Shown: positions 17,841-26,158, counted from the stretch's first letter. The stretch is 64,000 bases of DNA from an uncultured Coriobacteriaceae bacterium (GCA_900550055.1 URQU01000003.1:15661-79660), one strand, 5' to 3'. Numbers and translations: made by a program. Notes: generated by a model from the sequence alone, not told the origin.

Positions 17841-18848
17841 ATGGCTTTTTCAGCATCGAGACAAAAGGGCGATTCTCGTCACCGTCGATGGGAGGACGCG
17901 GATGAGCGGCGTTCGCTAGACCGTTTCGCCGTGGTTCCGCAGGCTCATACCGAAGTGATAGGCGAGGTGGCCTCGAGCACCGGCGTGCTCCTGTTCTCCT
18001 GCGCGGTGTTCGCAGTCGTGTTCTGCGTCGTTGCGGGCATATGGTTCGCCGTAAGCGGCCGCATCGGGGCAATTGCGTTGGTCGCCGCTGCGCTTGCATC
18101 GGTTCTCGCGTGCATGTCCGTGCACATCGCGCAGCAATGGGAAAGAGTGGTGGTGTTGCGCTTCGGAAAGCTGAACCGTGTCTCGGGGCCGGGCTTGTTC
18201 TGGACGATTCCCGTGATCGAGCAGAACACCATGCGCGTCGATGGGCGCACGCGCGTGACCGCATTCGGCGCCGAGGAGACCTTGACCAGCGATTTGGTGC
18301 CGCTGAACGTGAATGCCGTCCTGTTCTGGATGGTCTACGATGCCGAGGCGGCTTGCACGGAGGTCGGCGACTTCACCCGTGCGGTGGAGCTGTCGGCTCA
18401 AACGGCGCTGCGCGATGCCATAGGCCGCGGCACGGCTGCGGAAGTGGCCATTCGCCGCCAGCAATTGGATCGCGAGTTGAAGGCCGCGCTCGAGGAGAAG
18501 TGCTCGCAGTGGGGCATTGCCGTGTTGTCCGTCGAGATCCGCGACATCCTGCTGCCGAAAGAGCTGCAGGACACCATGTCGCTTGAGGCGCAGGCCGAGC
18601 AGCGAAAGAAGGCGCGCATCATCCTTGCGGAGGCCGAACAGGATATTTGCGACATGATGACCGACATGGGCCAGGCGTATGCTGGAAACGATGCCGCGTT
18701 GCGCCTGCGCGCCATGCACTTGCTCTATGAGAGCGTTCGCGAAACGGGCGGCACCGTGGTGGTGCCTTCGAGCTTCAGCGAAGGGTTCGGGGATGTGCTG
18801 GGCGATTCGGCGAAAGAAGCATTGCGCGGGAAGGGTGCGGGGCTGTAG
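17841..18848 (+). CDS. SPFH/Band 7 (stomatin/slipin-like) membrane protein
   Basis: Protein of 335 residues with two hydrophobic segments near residues 40-90, then the Band 7 domain beginning QQWERVVVLRFGKLNRVSGPG, with the conserved PVIEQ, VDxRT and AxTALRDAIG elements, and a helical C-terminal stretch. Bacterial slipins form membrane microdomain oligomers. It is the last gene of the NrfD-GntR-SPFH unit (10-bp gap). NfeD, the usual slipin partner, is not present. The 386 bp after it contain the operators listed below. Confidence 0.88.
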   Translation: MAFSASRQKGDSRHRRWEDADERRSLDRFAVVPQAHTEVIGEVASSTGVLLFSCAVFAVVFCVVAGIWFAVSGRIGAIALVAAALASVLACMSVHIAQQWERVVVLRFGKLNRVSGPGLFWTIPVIEQNTMRVDGRTRVTAFGAEETLTSDLVPLNVNAVLFWMVYDAEAACTEVGDFTRAVELSAQTALRDAIGRGTAAEVAIRRQQLDRELKAALEEKCSQWGIAVLSVEIRDILLPKELQDTMSLEAQAEQRKKARIILAEAEQDICDMMTDMGQAYAGNDAALRLRAMHLLYESVRETGGTVVVPSSFSEGFGDVLGDSAKEALRGKGAGL

Positions 18849-19029
18849 TCTGCCGAGGTCGGCGCAGGTCGATGCAACGTGCAACAAGGCGCGGTGCAGG
18901 GATTCCCCTGCCGAGCCCAAGCGATTCGCGATCGGGATGGCCGACAGGGCGCCCCGGTCGTCCAGGTTGCGTGATCGCCGTCGAAACCCTTGTTTACAAT
19001 ATTCTCAAAATAGAATAATAAGACACGAA

Positions 19030-19069
19030 AAATTGTCATAGGATAATCTTGATTGTCCTATGACAATTT
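19030..19069 (+). promoter_or_regulatory. Twin TTGTC-N4-GACAA operators (long inverted repeat) upstream of the molybdoenzyme operon
   Basis: An 18-bp inverted repeat with one G-T pair (19030-19047 / 19052-19069, loop CTTG). It can be read as two 5-4-5 sites, TTGTCATAGGATAA (19033-19046) and TTGTCCTATGACAA (19053-19066), with centres 20 bp (two turns) apart. The surrounding stretch 18985-19075 is strikingly AT-rich. The 386-bp gap (18849-19234) holds no gene. The element could also act as a hairpin in RNA. Confidence 0.5.
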
Positions 19070-19234
19070 CATATAGTGCAGGTAACGGAATCTGGCCGGT
19101 TTCCCATAAGGAGAGCCGCACCCGCTCCGGGTGCGCAATGGGGGGATGCTGAAACGAGGTCGTGCAACGTCAAGATGATGCGGCGTTTGCGTGATTGCGG
19201 CATATCCCGAAATCACGAACCATGAGGAGGAGAA

Positions 19235-21652
19235 ATGGCAGAAGCGAACGCGCCCAAACTTGGGTTCACGCGCAGAAGCTTTCTCAAAGGCGTCGGCGGG
19301 GCGGCTGCGCTCAGCGCGGCTGGCGTCGCCGGTATGACATCGGCTCAGGCATGGCTGGCTCCAGCTCAGGCAGATGCTGCCCAGGTTGCGGATGAGTATA
19401 CGGCTTGCACGTTCCATCAGGCGCATTGCGGCGGCATGTGCCCCTTGAAGTGCACGGTGCGCGATGGCCGCATGGTGCTGGTGCAGCCCAACGATGCGAG
19501 CACGGACGATCGATATAAGACCATCTGCCTGAAGGGCATTTCCGAGGTACAGCATATCTATAGCGACAAGCGCGTGCAGGCGCCGCTCAAACGCGTTGGC
19601 GACCGTGGTTCCAACGAGTTCGTACAGATCGGCTGGGATGAGGCGCTCGACGAGATCTGCGCTTCGCTGAAAGACATCCAAGCCTCGCATGGCAAGGATG
19701 CCGTTATGGTCATGAGCGGTTCGGAGACGAACTCGAGCTTTTTGACCTCGGTCCTGCAAGCCCGTTCCGGCGGCTTCACCGGTATCGACGTGGGCTTTGG
19801 CAACGGCCTGGACCCGGCGATCGGGTATGGCGGGGGCTTCGCCACTTCCACGGCCGATCCCCGCGATTGGACGGAATCCCGGCTTGTGCTTACCGTGGGC
19901 AGCAACTTCTGCGAGTCCACGCTGCCGCAGGTGCGGCTGTTCTTCGAGGCCAAGGAAGCTGGCGCGAGGATGGTCACCGTCGACCCTCATTTCTCCACGA
20001 CCGCCGGCAAATCCGATGAGTGGGTGCCCATCGTCCCCGGCACGGACGCCGCGTTGTTCCTCGGTATGATCAGCGTCATCCTCGACGAGGGGCTGGCGGA
20101 CGATGATTTCATGAGCAAGCATACTTCCATGCCCTTCCTTGTGGATACGGCAACGGGCAAGTTGCTTCGCGATCATGTGGAAGACCCTTCGGCGGAGGAG
20201 CCTGAAACGGGCGCGCAGAACCCCTTCTTCGTCATCGACCCGTCCACCGGCGCACCTGCGCGTTACGGGGAGGTTGCGGCACCGGCGCTTTCCGGCATCG
20301 TCGAGGTCGATGGCGTGCAGGCGACCACGGTATACGACCTTATGCGTAAGTCGCAGTCGGCTTTCACCGTCGAGCGCGCTTCGGAGCTGACCGGCATCGC
20401 GGTGGACAAGATCGTCGAACTTGCCCGTCTGTATGCGAAGGGGCCTTCGTCGCTCGCCCTCGGTTGGGGCGGCAACGACAAGATGGGCAATGCCGACGTT
20501 GCCGGCCACGCGGCGGCCCTGCTCGTGGCGATCACCGGCAATATCGGCAAGCCCGGTGCGGGCGTGGGCGTGTACGTCGGCGGCACCTGGAGCGGCCAGA
20601 CGGCTGCGCTCGGCGCATGGGAGCTCCCTGAGGAACTCGCCCCCGCCGAGGCGAAAACCGCAGCATACGATCTGCGCCGCAATCCCGAGAACGTCCGTGC
20701 GCTCATCTGCTGCGGCGACATCGTGGCGCAGCATTTCGCCAACATGGGGGTTACCGAGCAATGGGTTCGCGGCCTTGACCTGGTGGTTTCCATGGATCCG
20801 TATTTCACGGAAGGCGCGAAGTGGTCGGACTACGTCTTGCCTCTCACCACCCGTTTCGAGAACGACTCCGACTGCGGCAACATCAAGGTAGGATACAACC
20901 AGATCGTCATGCAGCAGAAGGTGATCGATCCGTTGTTCGAGGCGAAGACCGACCTGTGGGTCGAGCGCGAGATTGCGCGACGCATGGGGATCGCCGAGGA
21001 TGTGCTGCCCAAGGATGGCGTCGAGCTGTCCAAAACCGCCCTTTCCACTGCCGAGGACCCGTATATCTCCTCGTTGACGGTCGAGAAGCTCGAGCAGGCG
21101 GGCGGCGTGTGGCCGCTTGAGAACGCGCGGGAGGTTCGTCGCGAGTACACCGATTACGAATTCGATACCGTTTCGGGTCGCATGGACGTGTATTACGATT
21201 CCTTGGCCTCCTTCGGGCAGGCGCTTCCGGTTTGGGAGCCCTGCAACGAAATCGCCGCGGACAACCCTCTTCGCGAGAAGTACCCCTTGCAATTGGCGAA
21301 TGTGCGCTCCCGTTTCCGCATTCACAACCAGTTCAACGACGCGAAGTGGATACAGCAGTATTTCGAGCCTACGGTGGAGCTGAGCCCCTCCGAGGCGCAG
21401 AAGCGCGGAATTGCGGACGGTGACATCGTCGAAGTGTTCAACGATCGAGGATCGTTCCAGGTCAGGGCGGTGTCTAACGAGTCGATCCGCCCCGGTTCGA
21501 TACGGTTGGCCGAAGGGTCCACCGCCGATTACATGGCGCGCGGCAATATGCAATCCGTTACCAATGATGCTATGAACGAACGCGGCTACGGGCTTTTGCA
21601 GGGACCGGTCATTCCGTTCTCCGACACGCTCGTCGAGGTCCGCAAGGCATAA
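19235..21652 (+). CDS. Tat-exported molybdopterin-dependent oxidoreductase (DmsA/DMSO reductase family)
   Basis: Catalytic subunit of 805 residues. A twin-arginine signal (FTRRSFLKGVGGAAALSAAG) directs export. The N-terminal 4Fe-4S Cys motif (CTFHQAHCGGMCPLKC, plus Cys in TICLKG) precedes the bis-MGD domains. The C terminus (HNQF, then the MopB-CT beta barrel IADGDIVEVFNDRGSFQVRA) is typical. It likely reduces or oxidises a small molecule outside the membrane; Eggerthellaceae carry many such paralogues for dietary and drug substrates, so DMSO itself should not be assumed. It heads a four-gene operon with ferredoxin, NrfD and TorD partners. ATG at 19235 follows CATGAGGAGGAGAA. Confidence 0.92.
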   Translation: MAEANAPKLGFTRRSFLKGVGGAAALSAAGVAGMTSAQAWLAPAQADAAQVADEYTACTFHQAHCGGMCPLKCTVRDGRMVLVQPNDASTDDRYKTICLKGISEVQHIYSDKRVQAPLKRVGDRGSNEFVQIGWDEALDEICASLKDIQASHGKDAVMVMSGSETNSSFLTSVLQARSGGFTGIDVGFGNGLDPAIGYGGGFATSTADPRDWTESRLVLTVGSNFCESTLPQVRLFFEAKEAGARMVTVDPHFSTTAGKSDEWVPIVPGTDAALFLGMISVILDEGLADDDFMSKHTSMPFLVDTATGKLLRDHVEDPSAEEPETGAQNPFFVIDPSTGAPARYGEVAAPALSGIVEVDGVQATTVYDLMRKSQSAFTVERASELTGIAVDKIVELARLYAKGPSSLALGWGGNDKMGNADVAGHAAALLVAITGNIGKPGAGVGVYVGGTWSGQTAALGAWELPEELAPAEAKTAAYDLRRNPENVRALICCGDIVAQHFANMGVTEQWVRGLDLVVSMDPYFTEGAKWSDYVLPLTTRFENDSDCGNIKVGYNQIVMQQKVIDPLFEAKTDLWVEREIARRMGIAEDVLPKDGVELSKTALSTAEDPYISSLTVEKLEQAGGVWPLENAREVRREYTDYEFDTVSGRMDVYYDSLASFGQALPVWEPCNEIAADNPLREKYPLQLANVRSRFRIHNQFNDAKWIQQYFEPTVELSPSEAQKRGIADGDIVEVFNDRGSFQVRAVSNESIRPGSIRLAEGSTADYMARGNMQSVTNDAMNERGYGLLQGPVIPFSDTLVEVRKA

Positions 21653-21665
21653 GGAGGGGCAGATC

Positions 21666-22283
21666 ATGACTCGATTGGCTATAGCTATCAATCAAGGCCG
21701 TTGCGTTGGCTGCCACACCTGCGCGAACGCCTGTAAGATGCAGAACAATGTTCCGGACGGCATGCTGTGGAATCGCGTCCTCACCGAAGGCAGCGACGTC
21801 ATCGACGGGGCTCAGGGGACCTACCCGCACCTGACGCGCACATATCTGCCGATGGCGTGCCAGCATTGCGACAATGCCGCATGCCAGCGCGTGTGCCCGA
21901 CGGGCGCGACCTACAAAGACGAGAAGGGCCGCGTGGAGATCGACTACGACAAGTGCATCGGTTGCCGTATGTGCATGGCCGCCTGTCCCTACAACGCTCG
22001 CGTGTTCAACTGGTCGAAGCCTGAGCGTTCCACGGGTGCGAACTGGGGCGACGGCCGCGTGCCGGTGCGTCCGAAGGGCGTGGCCGAGAAGTGCACGCTG
22101 TGCAAGGAGCGCACCGACGACGGCGATGTGCCCATGTGCGTTGCATGTTGCCCTGCCCGTGCCCGCATTTTCGGCGACCTGGATGATCCGGATTCGGAGA
22201 TTTCGAAGGTTATCCGCGAAAACCAGGCGTATGTACTGTTGGAAGAGCAGGGTACCCAGCCCAAGGTCCATTACTTCAACTAG
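21666..22283 (+). CDS. 4Fe-4S ferredoxin subunit, DmsB-like
   Basis: Electron-transfer subunit of 205 residues linking the NrfD quinol module to the molybdenum subunit. Four Cys clusters are visible: CVGCHTCANACKM, CQHCDNAACQRVCPTGA, CIGCRMCMAACPYNAR and CTLCKER...CVACCPAR, which fit four [4Fe-4S] centres. It has no signal peptide and is presumably exported by hitch-hiking on the Tat-dependent catalytic subunit. It starts 13 bases after that gene, behind AAGGAGGGGC. Confidence 0.95.
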   Translation: MTRLAIAINQGRCVGCHTCANACKMQNNVPDGMLWNRVLTEGSDVIDGAQGTYPHLTRTYLPMACQHCDNAACQRVCPTGATYKDEKGRVEIDYDKCIGCRMCMAACPYNARVFNWSKPERSTGANWGDGRVPVRPKGVAEKCTLCKERTDDGDVPMCVACCPARARIFGDLDDPDSEISKVIRENQAYVLLEEQGTQPKVHYFN

Positions 22284-22294
22284 GAGGTTGCAAA

Positions 22295-23461
22295 ATGTCG
22301 AGTAAATTGAAGGCAACCTACGGCGTCCTCGGCGCTCTGGTTGTCGCCGGCGTCGCCGCGTGGATTTACCAGCTGGCAAACGGCTTGGGCGTCACCGGCA
22401 TGAGCAACGGCGTATCGTGGGGTCTCTACATCGCGTGCTTCATGTTCTTCGTCGGTCTGTCTGCAGGCGGTTTGATCGTGGCCAGCTCGGCAAGCGTGTT
22501 TCATATCGCCGAGTATAAGAAGGTGGCGCTTCCGGCCATCATCTGCTCCACGGTGTGCATCTGCTGTGCCGGCATGTTCGTGCTCATCGATATGGGCGGC
22601 ATCCAGCGCGTGTGGCGCATCTTGGTCGGGCCGAACCCCACAAGCCCTCTTGTGTGGGACGTGTGCGTCATCTCCTGCTACCTGATCATCAACATCGTTT
22701 ACCTGGTGTTCATGTGCTCGAAGAAGCCTGGTGCGGCGGACAAGGTCTCCATCGTTTCCCGGTTCGCACTGCCTATCGCCATTCTGGTGCATAGCGTGAC
22801 GGCATGGATTTTCGGCCTGCAGGTCTCGAAAGAGTGGTATACGGCCATCATGGCGCCGATCTTCGTGGCGTCGGCCATGGATTCCGGCCTTGCGCTTTTG
22901 CTGCTGGCGCTTATGGGGTTGAACAAGTCCGGCGTATTCAAGGTTGAGAACAAGCTGATCTCCAGCTTGGCGGGTCTGCTGGCCGTCTGTATCGCGGTTG
23001 ATGCGTTCTTCATCGGCTGCGAATGCTTGACCATGGCGTACCCGGGCGCGAAGGGCGCCGAGGCGCTGTCGGTCATGGCAGGCGGCATTACCGCGCCGTT
23101 TTTCTGGATCGAGATCATCGGCGGCCTGCTTATCCCGTTTCTGCTTATGGTGTTCGCGAAAAACCGCGCGAACATGAAGCTGGTGGGCTTGGCTTGCGTG
23201 CTGGTGGTTGCCGGCGTGTTCTGCAAGCGCATCTGGCTGCTGTTCACCTCGTTCTACGAGTTCAACATCGCCGGCGCTCCGGGCGTGATCTCGGGCTCCA
23301 GCGCGGCCCGCGGCGCTTCCGGCGTGGATGTGTTCGCCATGTTGGGCACGTACGCTCCTACGTGGGTGGAAATCGCGGTGGTTGTCGGGGTGGTCTCGCT
23401 GGGCGCGTTGGCGTTCATCGTGATGTCCCGCATGTTGCTTGCCGGTCGCAAGCAGGCATAG
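22295..23461 (+). CDS. NrfD/DmsC-like membrane anchor subunit
   Basis: Integral membrane protein of 388 residues, about ten hydrophobic segments, anchoring the complex and exchanging electrons with menaquinol. The segment SWGLYIACFMFFVGLSAGGL is the NrfD family hallmark. Length is in the range of the larger NrfD/PsrC group. It follows the ferredoxin gene by 11 bases with a TAGGAGG site formed at the ferredoxin stop. Confidence 0.92.
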   Translation: MSSKLKATYGVLGALVVAGVAAWIYQLANGLGVTGMSNGVSWGLYIACFMFFVGLSAGGLIVASSASVFHIAEYKKVALPAIICSTVCICCAGMFVLIDMGGIQRVWRILVGPNPTSPLVWDVCVISCYLIINIVYLVFMCSKKPGAADKVSIVSRFALPIAILVHSVTAWIFGLQVSKEWYTAIMAPIFVASAMDSGLALLLLALMGLNKSGVFKVENKLISSLAGLLAVCIAVDAFFIGCECLTMAYPGAKGAEALSVMAGGITAPFFWIEIIGGLLIPFLLMVFAKNRANMKLVGLACVLVVAGVFCKRIWLLFTSFYEFNIAGAPGVISGSSAARGASGVDVFAMLGTYAPTWVEIAVVVGVVSLGALAFIVMSRMLLAGRKQA

Positions 23462-23475
23462 GGAAAGGCGAGCGA

Positions 23476-24108
23476 ATGGACTACGGGCAGTTGGCGGATG
23501 CGTTGGCGTTTTGCGGAAACTCCCTGCTGGCGCCGATGACCCAGCGCACAGGGGTCGGCCTCGATCCCGGGTTTTGGGAGTCGTTCCCCTTGTTCGGCGA
23601 TCAAGGCGTTGCGGACGCCGTGCAGGATTGCGCGGTTTGGGCAGCCGAGTTCGAACGGCGCTGTCAAGCTGACGGACAGAGTGCCGTAGAGCGTTGCGCC
23701 ATCGAGTACACGCGGCTGTTCGTGGGGCCGCCGCGTCCGGCAGCTGCACCGTGGGAGACCGCACATCGCGCGGTGGCGGACGGCGCTGATTCTACTGTGG
23801 GCTTCGGCCAGGCAACCTTCGAGATGCGCGAGCTTCTGCGTAACGCCGGTTTGCAGCTATGCAACGGGAATCGGCAGTACGAAGACCATATGGGGATAGA
23901 GCTGCTGCTTCTGTCCGAGCTTTGCCGCCGCGCGGCCGCGAGCGATGGGCTTGCCGCTGCGGAAGCCTCCGAGTTCGCGGCCGATCATCCCGCTGCTTGG
24001 GTGGAAGGGCTGCGTTCTGCGGCGGCGGAGGCGGTGCCCGATGGTTATTACGCCGGCTTGTTAGGCGTGGCCGCCGCATTGCTGAACGTGGTCGTTCGCG
24101 AGGGCTAG
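23476..24108 (+). CDS. TorD/DmsD family molybdoenzyme chaperone
   Basis: Cytoplasmic all-helical chaperone of 210 residues that binds the Tat signal and helps cofactor insertion before export. The region YTRLFVGPPRPAAAPWET matches the YxxLFxGP...PPWES core of TorD proteins, and the ExHxG-like element appears as EDHMGIELLLLSEL. ATG at 23476 follows GGGAAAGGCGAGCGA and lies 14 bases after the NrfD stop, making it the last gene of the operon. Confidence 0.88.
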   Translation: MDYGQLADALAFCGNSLLAPMTQRTGVGLDPGFWESFPLFGDQGVADAVQDCAVWAAEFERRCQADGQSAVERCAIEYTRLFVGPPRPAAAPWETAHRAVADGADSTVGFGQATFEMRELLRNAGLQLCNGNRQYEDHMGIELLLLSELCRRAAASDGLAAAEASEFAADHPAAWVEGLRSAAAEAVPDGYYAGLLGVAAALLNVVVREG

Positions 24109-24144
24109 GCAGAGGTTCGCTTTGCGAGCCCGATAGATGGTGAT

Positions 24145-24184
24145 AAGCGGAGCAGGTGCGCCGATAGGGACGCCTGCTCCGCTT
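24145..24184 (+). terminator. Terminator-like hairpin after the molybdoenzyme operon
   Basis: Twelve-bp stem AAGCGGAGCAGG / CCTGCTCCGCTT around a 16-nt apical part, followed by GCTGTTTC. The T-run is weak. Confidence 0.55.
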
Positions 24185-24351
24185 GCTGTTTCGGTGCGAT
24201 GGTCTGCTCTGGCCTGGGATTGCGTTGGCTGCCCCAGGCTTCGCATGGGGGTCTTGCGGCGATTGGCGCTGCGGGAAGCCCGTGCGCGCGGCGGCTGGTA
24301 CAATAGCGCAATCGATCTACGTTATCTTGCAGAACCGAAAGGCCCCATCAC

Positions 24352-25110
24352 ATGGCTGATTACATCGAAGGCAAGCGCCCCGTCATCGAGGCGTTCCGTA
24401 CCGGCGTGCCCATGCGCCGTATCCTTATGGGCGACTACATGAAGCGCGATCCCATGATCGAGGACATCATGCGCAAGGCCAAGCGCAACGGCGTGAAGGT
24501 CATCCAGGTGCCTCGCGACGAGCTTGACCAGAAGTCCGCCCGCGGCAGCCACCAGGGCGTCATGGCCGAGGCCGCGCCGTTCAACTACGTGGGCATCGGC
24601 CAGGTGGTCGACGCCGCCAACAGCTACGCCGAAGAGCATGACGGCCGCGCGCTCGTGGTCCTGTGCGACCACCTCACCGACGCGGGCAACCTGGGCGCCA
24701 TCAGCCGCTCCTGCGAGGCCGTGGGCGCATCGGGCCTGATCATCCCCAACAAGCGCAGCGCACGCGTCGAGGCTTCCACGTACAAAAGCTCCGCGGGCGC
24801 CATCACGCACGTGCCCGTGGCGCAGGTTTCCAACATCGTGCAGAGCATCCACCGCTTGCAGGAGGAGGGCTTCTGGGTGTGCGCCGCAACCGAGCACACC
24901 GACGACCTGGTGTGGAATGCGAACCTGAAGGGCAAGATCGCCATCGTCTTGGGCAACGAGCACGACGGCGTGTCCCGCCTGGTTCTCGAGCATTGCGACA
25001 TGTACGCAAAGCTTCCGCTGGAAGGCGAAGTGGCCAGCCTGAACGTGGCCCAGGCCGCTACCGCCGTCATGTACGAGTGGCTGCGCCAGAATTGGGTTTC
25101 GCTGGCCTAA
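24352..25110 (+). CDS. rlmB: RlmB/TrmH-type SPOUT RNA 2'-O-methyltransferase
   Basis: SPOUT-fold methyltransferase of 252 residues, most likely the 23S rRNA Gm2251 enzyme. The N-terminal substrate-binding domain (YIEGKRPVIEAFRTG) precedes the SPOUT domain with motif 1 TDAGNLGAISRSCEAVGASG, motif 2 IVLGNEHDGVSR and motif 3 LPLEGEVASLNVAQAATAVMYEW, which form the SAM-binding knot. An AACCGAAAGG site and a good ATG support the start. It is the last clearly chromosomal gene before the mobile element. Other TrmH paralogues are possible, so the symbol is moderately certain. Confidence 0.85.
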   Translation: MADYIEGKRPVIEAFRTGVPMRRILMGDYMKRDPMIEDIMRKAKRNGVKVIQVPRDELDQKSARGSHQGVMAEAAPFNYVGIGQVVDAANSYAEEHDGRALVVLCDHLTDAGNLGAISRSCEAVGASGLIIPNKRSARVEASTYKSSAGAITHVPVAQVSNIVQSIHRLQEEGFWVCAATEHTDDLVWNANLKGKIAIVLGNEHDGVSRLVLEHCDMYAKLPLEGEVASLNVAQAATAVMYEWLRQNWVSLA

Positions 25111-25178
25111 CGGCCAGCGAGCCTGCTCGATGTTGCGGGGCGCTTTCGCACCCCGCCTTACGGCAGCTGCGCCCGGGT

Positions 25179-25263
25179 GTGAACAGGGGGCGGAGGTATG
25201 TTCACGGGTGTGTTTGGGAATTGCGGGTCTTCGTCGTGAACATGCCTCCGTCCCCTGTTCACG
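25179..25263. repeat. Large inverted repeat with GTGAAC ends
   Basis: Arms of 28 bp (25179-25206 and 25235-25262/3) beginning GTGAACAGGGG and ending CCCCTGTTCAC. The two non-identical positions would still pair as G-U in RNA, so the arms are effectively fully paired around a 28-nt loop. It sits about 70 bp after the rlmB stop and could act as a terminator for it, although it has no T-run. Confidence 0.65.
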
Positions 25264-25350
25264 ATGAAGATGGCGCGCAAGCGCCTATATTGACTTGGCG
25301 AATCCGTGATAACTTTGGCGGACTCGTGTCAATCGATATGCGGGCCTGCT

Positions 25351-25394
25351 CGTGAACACGCTTCCGTTCGCTGACCAGGGAACGGAAGCGTTCG
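25351..25394. repeat. Second inverted repeat related to the preceding one
   Basis: CGTGAACACGCTTCCGTTC and GAACGGAAGCGTTCG around a 10-nt spacer. The motif GTGAACA(C/T)GC(C/T)TCCGT is shared with the arm at 25235, so the two belong to one small repeat family in this gap. Confidence 0.55.
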
Positions 25395-25419
25395 ATCGTC
25401 CCGCTGGTTTCGACAGACC

Positions 25420-25439
25420 TGCGGTGATTAATCACCGCA
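25420..25439. promoter_or_regulatory. Perfect 20-bp palindrome, operator-like
   Basis: TGCGGTGATTAATCACCGCA, 10 bp per half without spacer, 24 bp upstream of a small SD-led ORF. It looks like a dimeric repressor site; the regulator is unknown. Confidence 0.45.
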
Positions 25440-25462
25440 TCGCATGAAAGGAGGGATGCGCG

Positions 25463-25561
25463 ATGGCAAAGCAGCGTAAGAGTTTCCTGCTGTTCGATGG
25501 CTGCAATTATCGCTCCCTCCTATTTACAAACCCCCTGTTCAGGGGGCTTTTTCATTTCTAG
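25463..25561 (+). CDS. Small ORF (32 aa) overlapping a terminator; possible leader peptide
   Basis: ATG at 25463 preceded by an ideal AAAGGAGG (25447-25454). The product reads MAKQRKSFLLFDGCNYRSLL... and is rich in Leu and Phe. A rho-independent terminator lies inside its second half (25528-25552). This arrangement fits a regulatory leader peptide or the truncated 5' end of a gene cut by insertion of the mobile element. I do not recognise the peptide. The following 260 bp (to 25822) contain an AT-rich inverted repeat, CTCCATA-N9-TATGGAG near 25661-25685, and no gene. Confidence 0.4.
   Translation: MAKQRKSFLLFDGCNYRSLLFTNPLFRGLFHF
25528..25552 (+). terminator. Rho-independent terminator inside the small ORF
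   Basis: AAACCCCCTG / CAGGGGG stem, then CTTTTT. Good stem and T-run. Confidence 0.7.
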
Positions 25562-25822
25562 GGTGTGGAAACCTCCCGGCACCATGGCTCAAGATTCGAC
25601 CCAAAGCCGACTATTCCCATGGGCGATTGCCGAAAATGCCCCCAATCGAGTTGTGTTTTTCTCTCCATATGGACCGTTTATGGAGAAAAGCGCCTTCGTT
25701 TGCCGTTAATCGCGCAACCCGCGCGTTGAAACTCCCCCTCAGTGGGCATAAAGACCCCCAGGCCGCCGCTGCCGGCGGCTTACCCTCCGAGACGGATGGT
25801 TTGGAAAGGAAGGAGCCGGGGT

Positions 25823-26158
25823 TTGGAAACGGTCAACAGGGTCGTGGTATCGGGGCTCGTGTTCGGGCCCGTGGAGTTCACGGAGCCGGACAGGGGGCCC
25901 GCGCATGCGCGCTTCTGCCTGTCCCAGGAGAAGCCGGCGGGCTCGCGCCGCGTGGAGCATAGGTTCCACTGCGTCGCGTTCGGCCCGGTGGCGATGGCTG
26001 TGGCAGCTTCCCTTGCACCTGGCGTCGCCGTGGTGCTCGAGGGGGAGCTTGCCGAGGCGAGGGCGGCGTCCTTTCTCGACGGCCGGCCGCGCAGGGCCGA
26101 GACCGGCGGGAAGAGCGAGATCAAGGTATCGACTTTCCTCAAGGTCGACGCGCGCTGA
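25823..26158 (+). CDS. Single-stranded DNA-binding-like OB-fold protein
   Basis: Protein of 111 residues that reads like a divergent SSB: VNRVVVSGLVFGPVEFTEPD, then ARFCLSQEK, HRFHCVAFGPVA, LAPGVAVVLEGELAEAR and a final strand SEIKVSTFLKVD. These line up with the strands of the bona fide SSB encoded at 50396 in the same element. It lacks the long acidic-tipped tail. TTG at 25823 is chosen because AAAGGAAGGAG (25805-25815) precedes it. It is the first element gene and probably serves replication or transfer. Confidence 0.6.
   Translation: METVNRVVVSGLVFGPVEFTEPDRGPAHARFCLSQEKPAGSRRVEHRFHCVAFGPVAMAVAASLAPGVAVVLEGELAEARAASFLDGRPRRAETGGKSEIKVSTFLKVDAR

Noticed and set aside
19058..21691. 877-codon open frame on the minus strand
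   Set aside because: Antisense to the whole molybdoenzyme catalytic gene. The product is Arg/His/Gly-rich without domains, while the plus strand has all expected motifs.
22280..23764. 494-codon open frame on the minus strand
   Set aside because: Antisense to the NrfD and TorD genes, Arg/His/Asp-rich, no start signal.
25111..25822. tRNA gene or attachment site at the left junction
   Set aside because: I searched by eye for a cloverleaf, a T-arm consensus and a CCA end and found none. The other end of the element is not in the window, so no att direct repeat can be shown.
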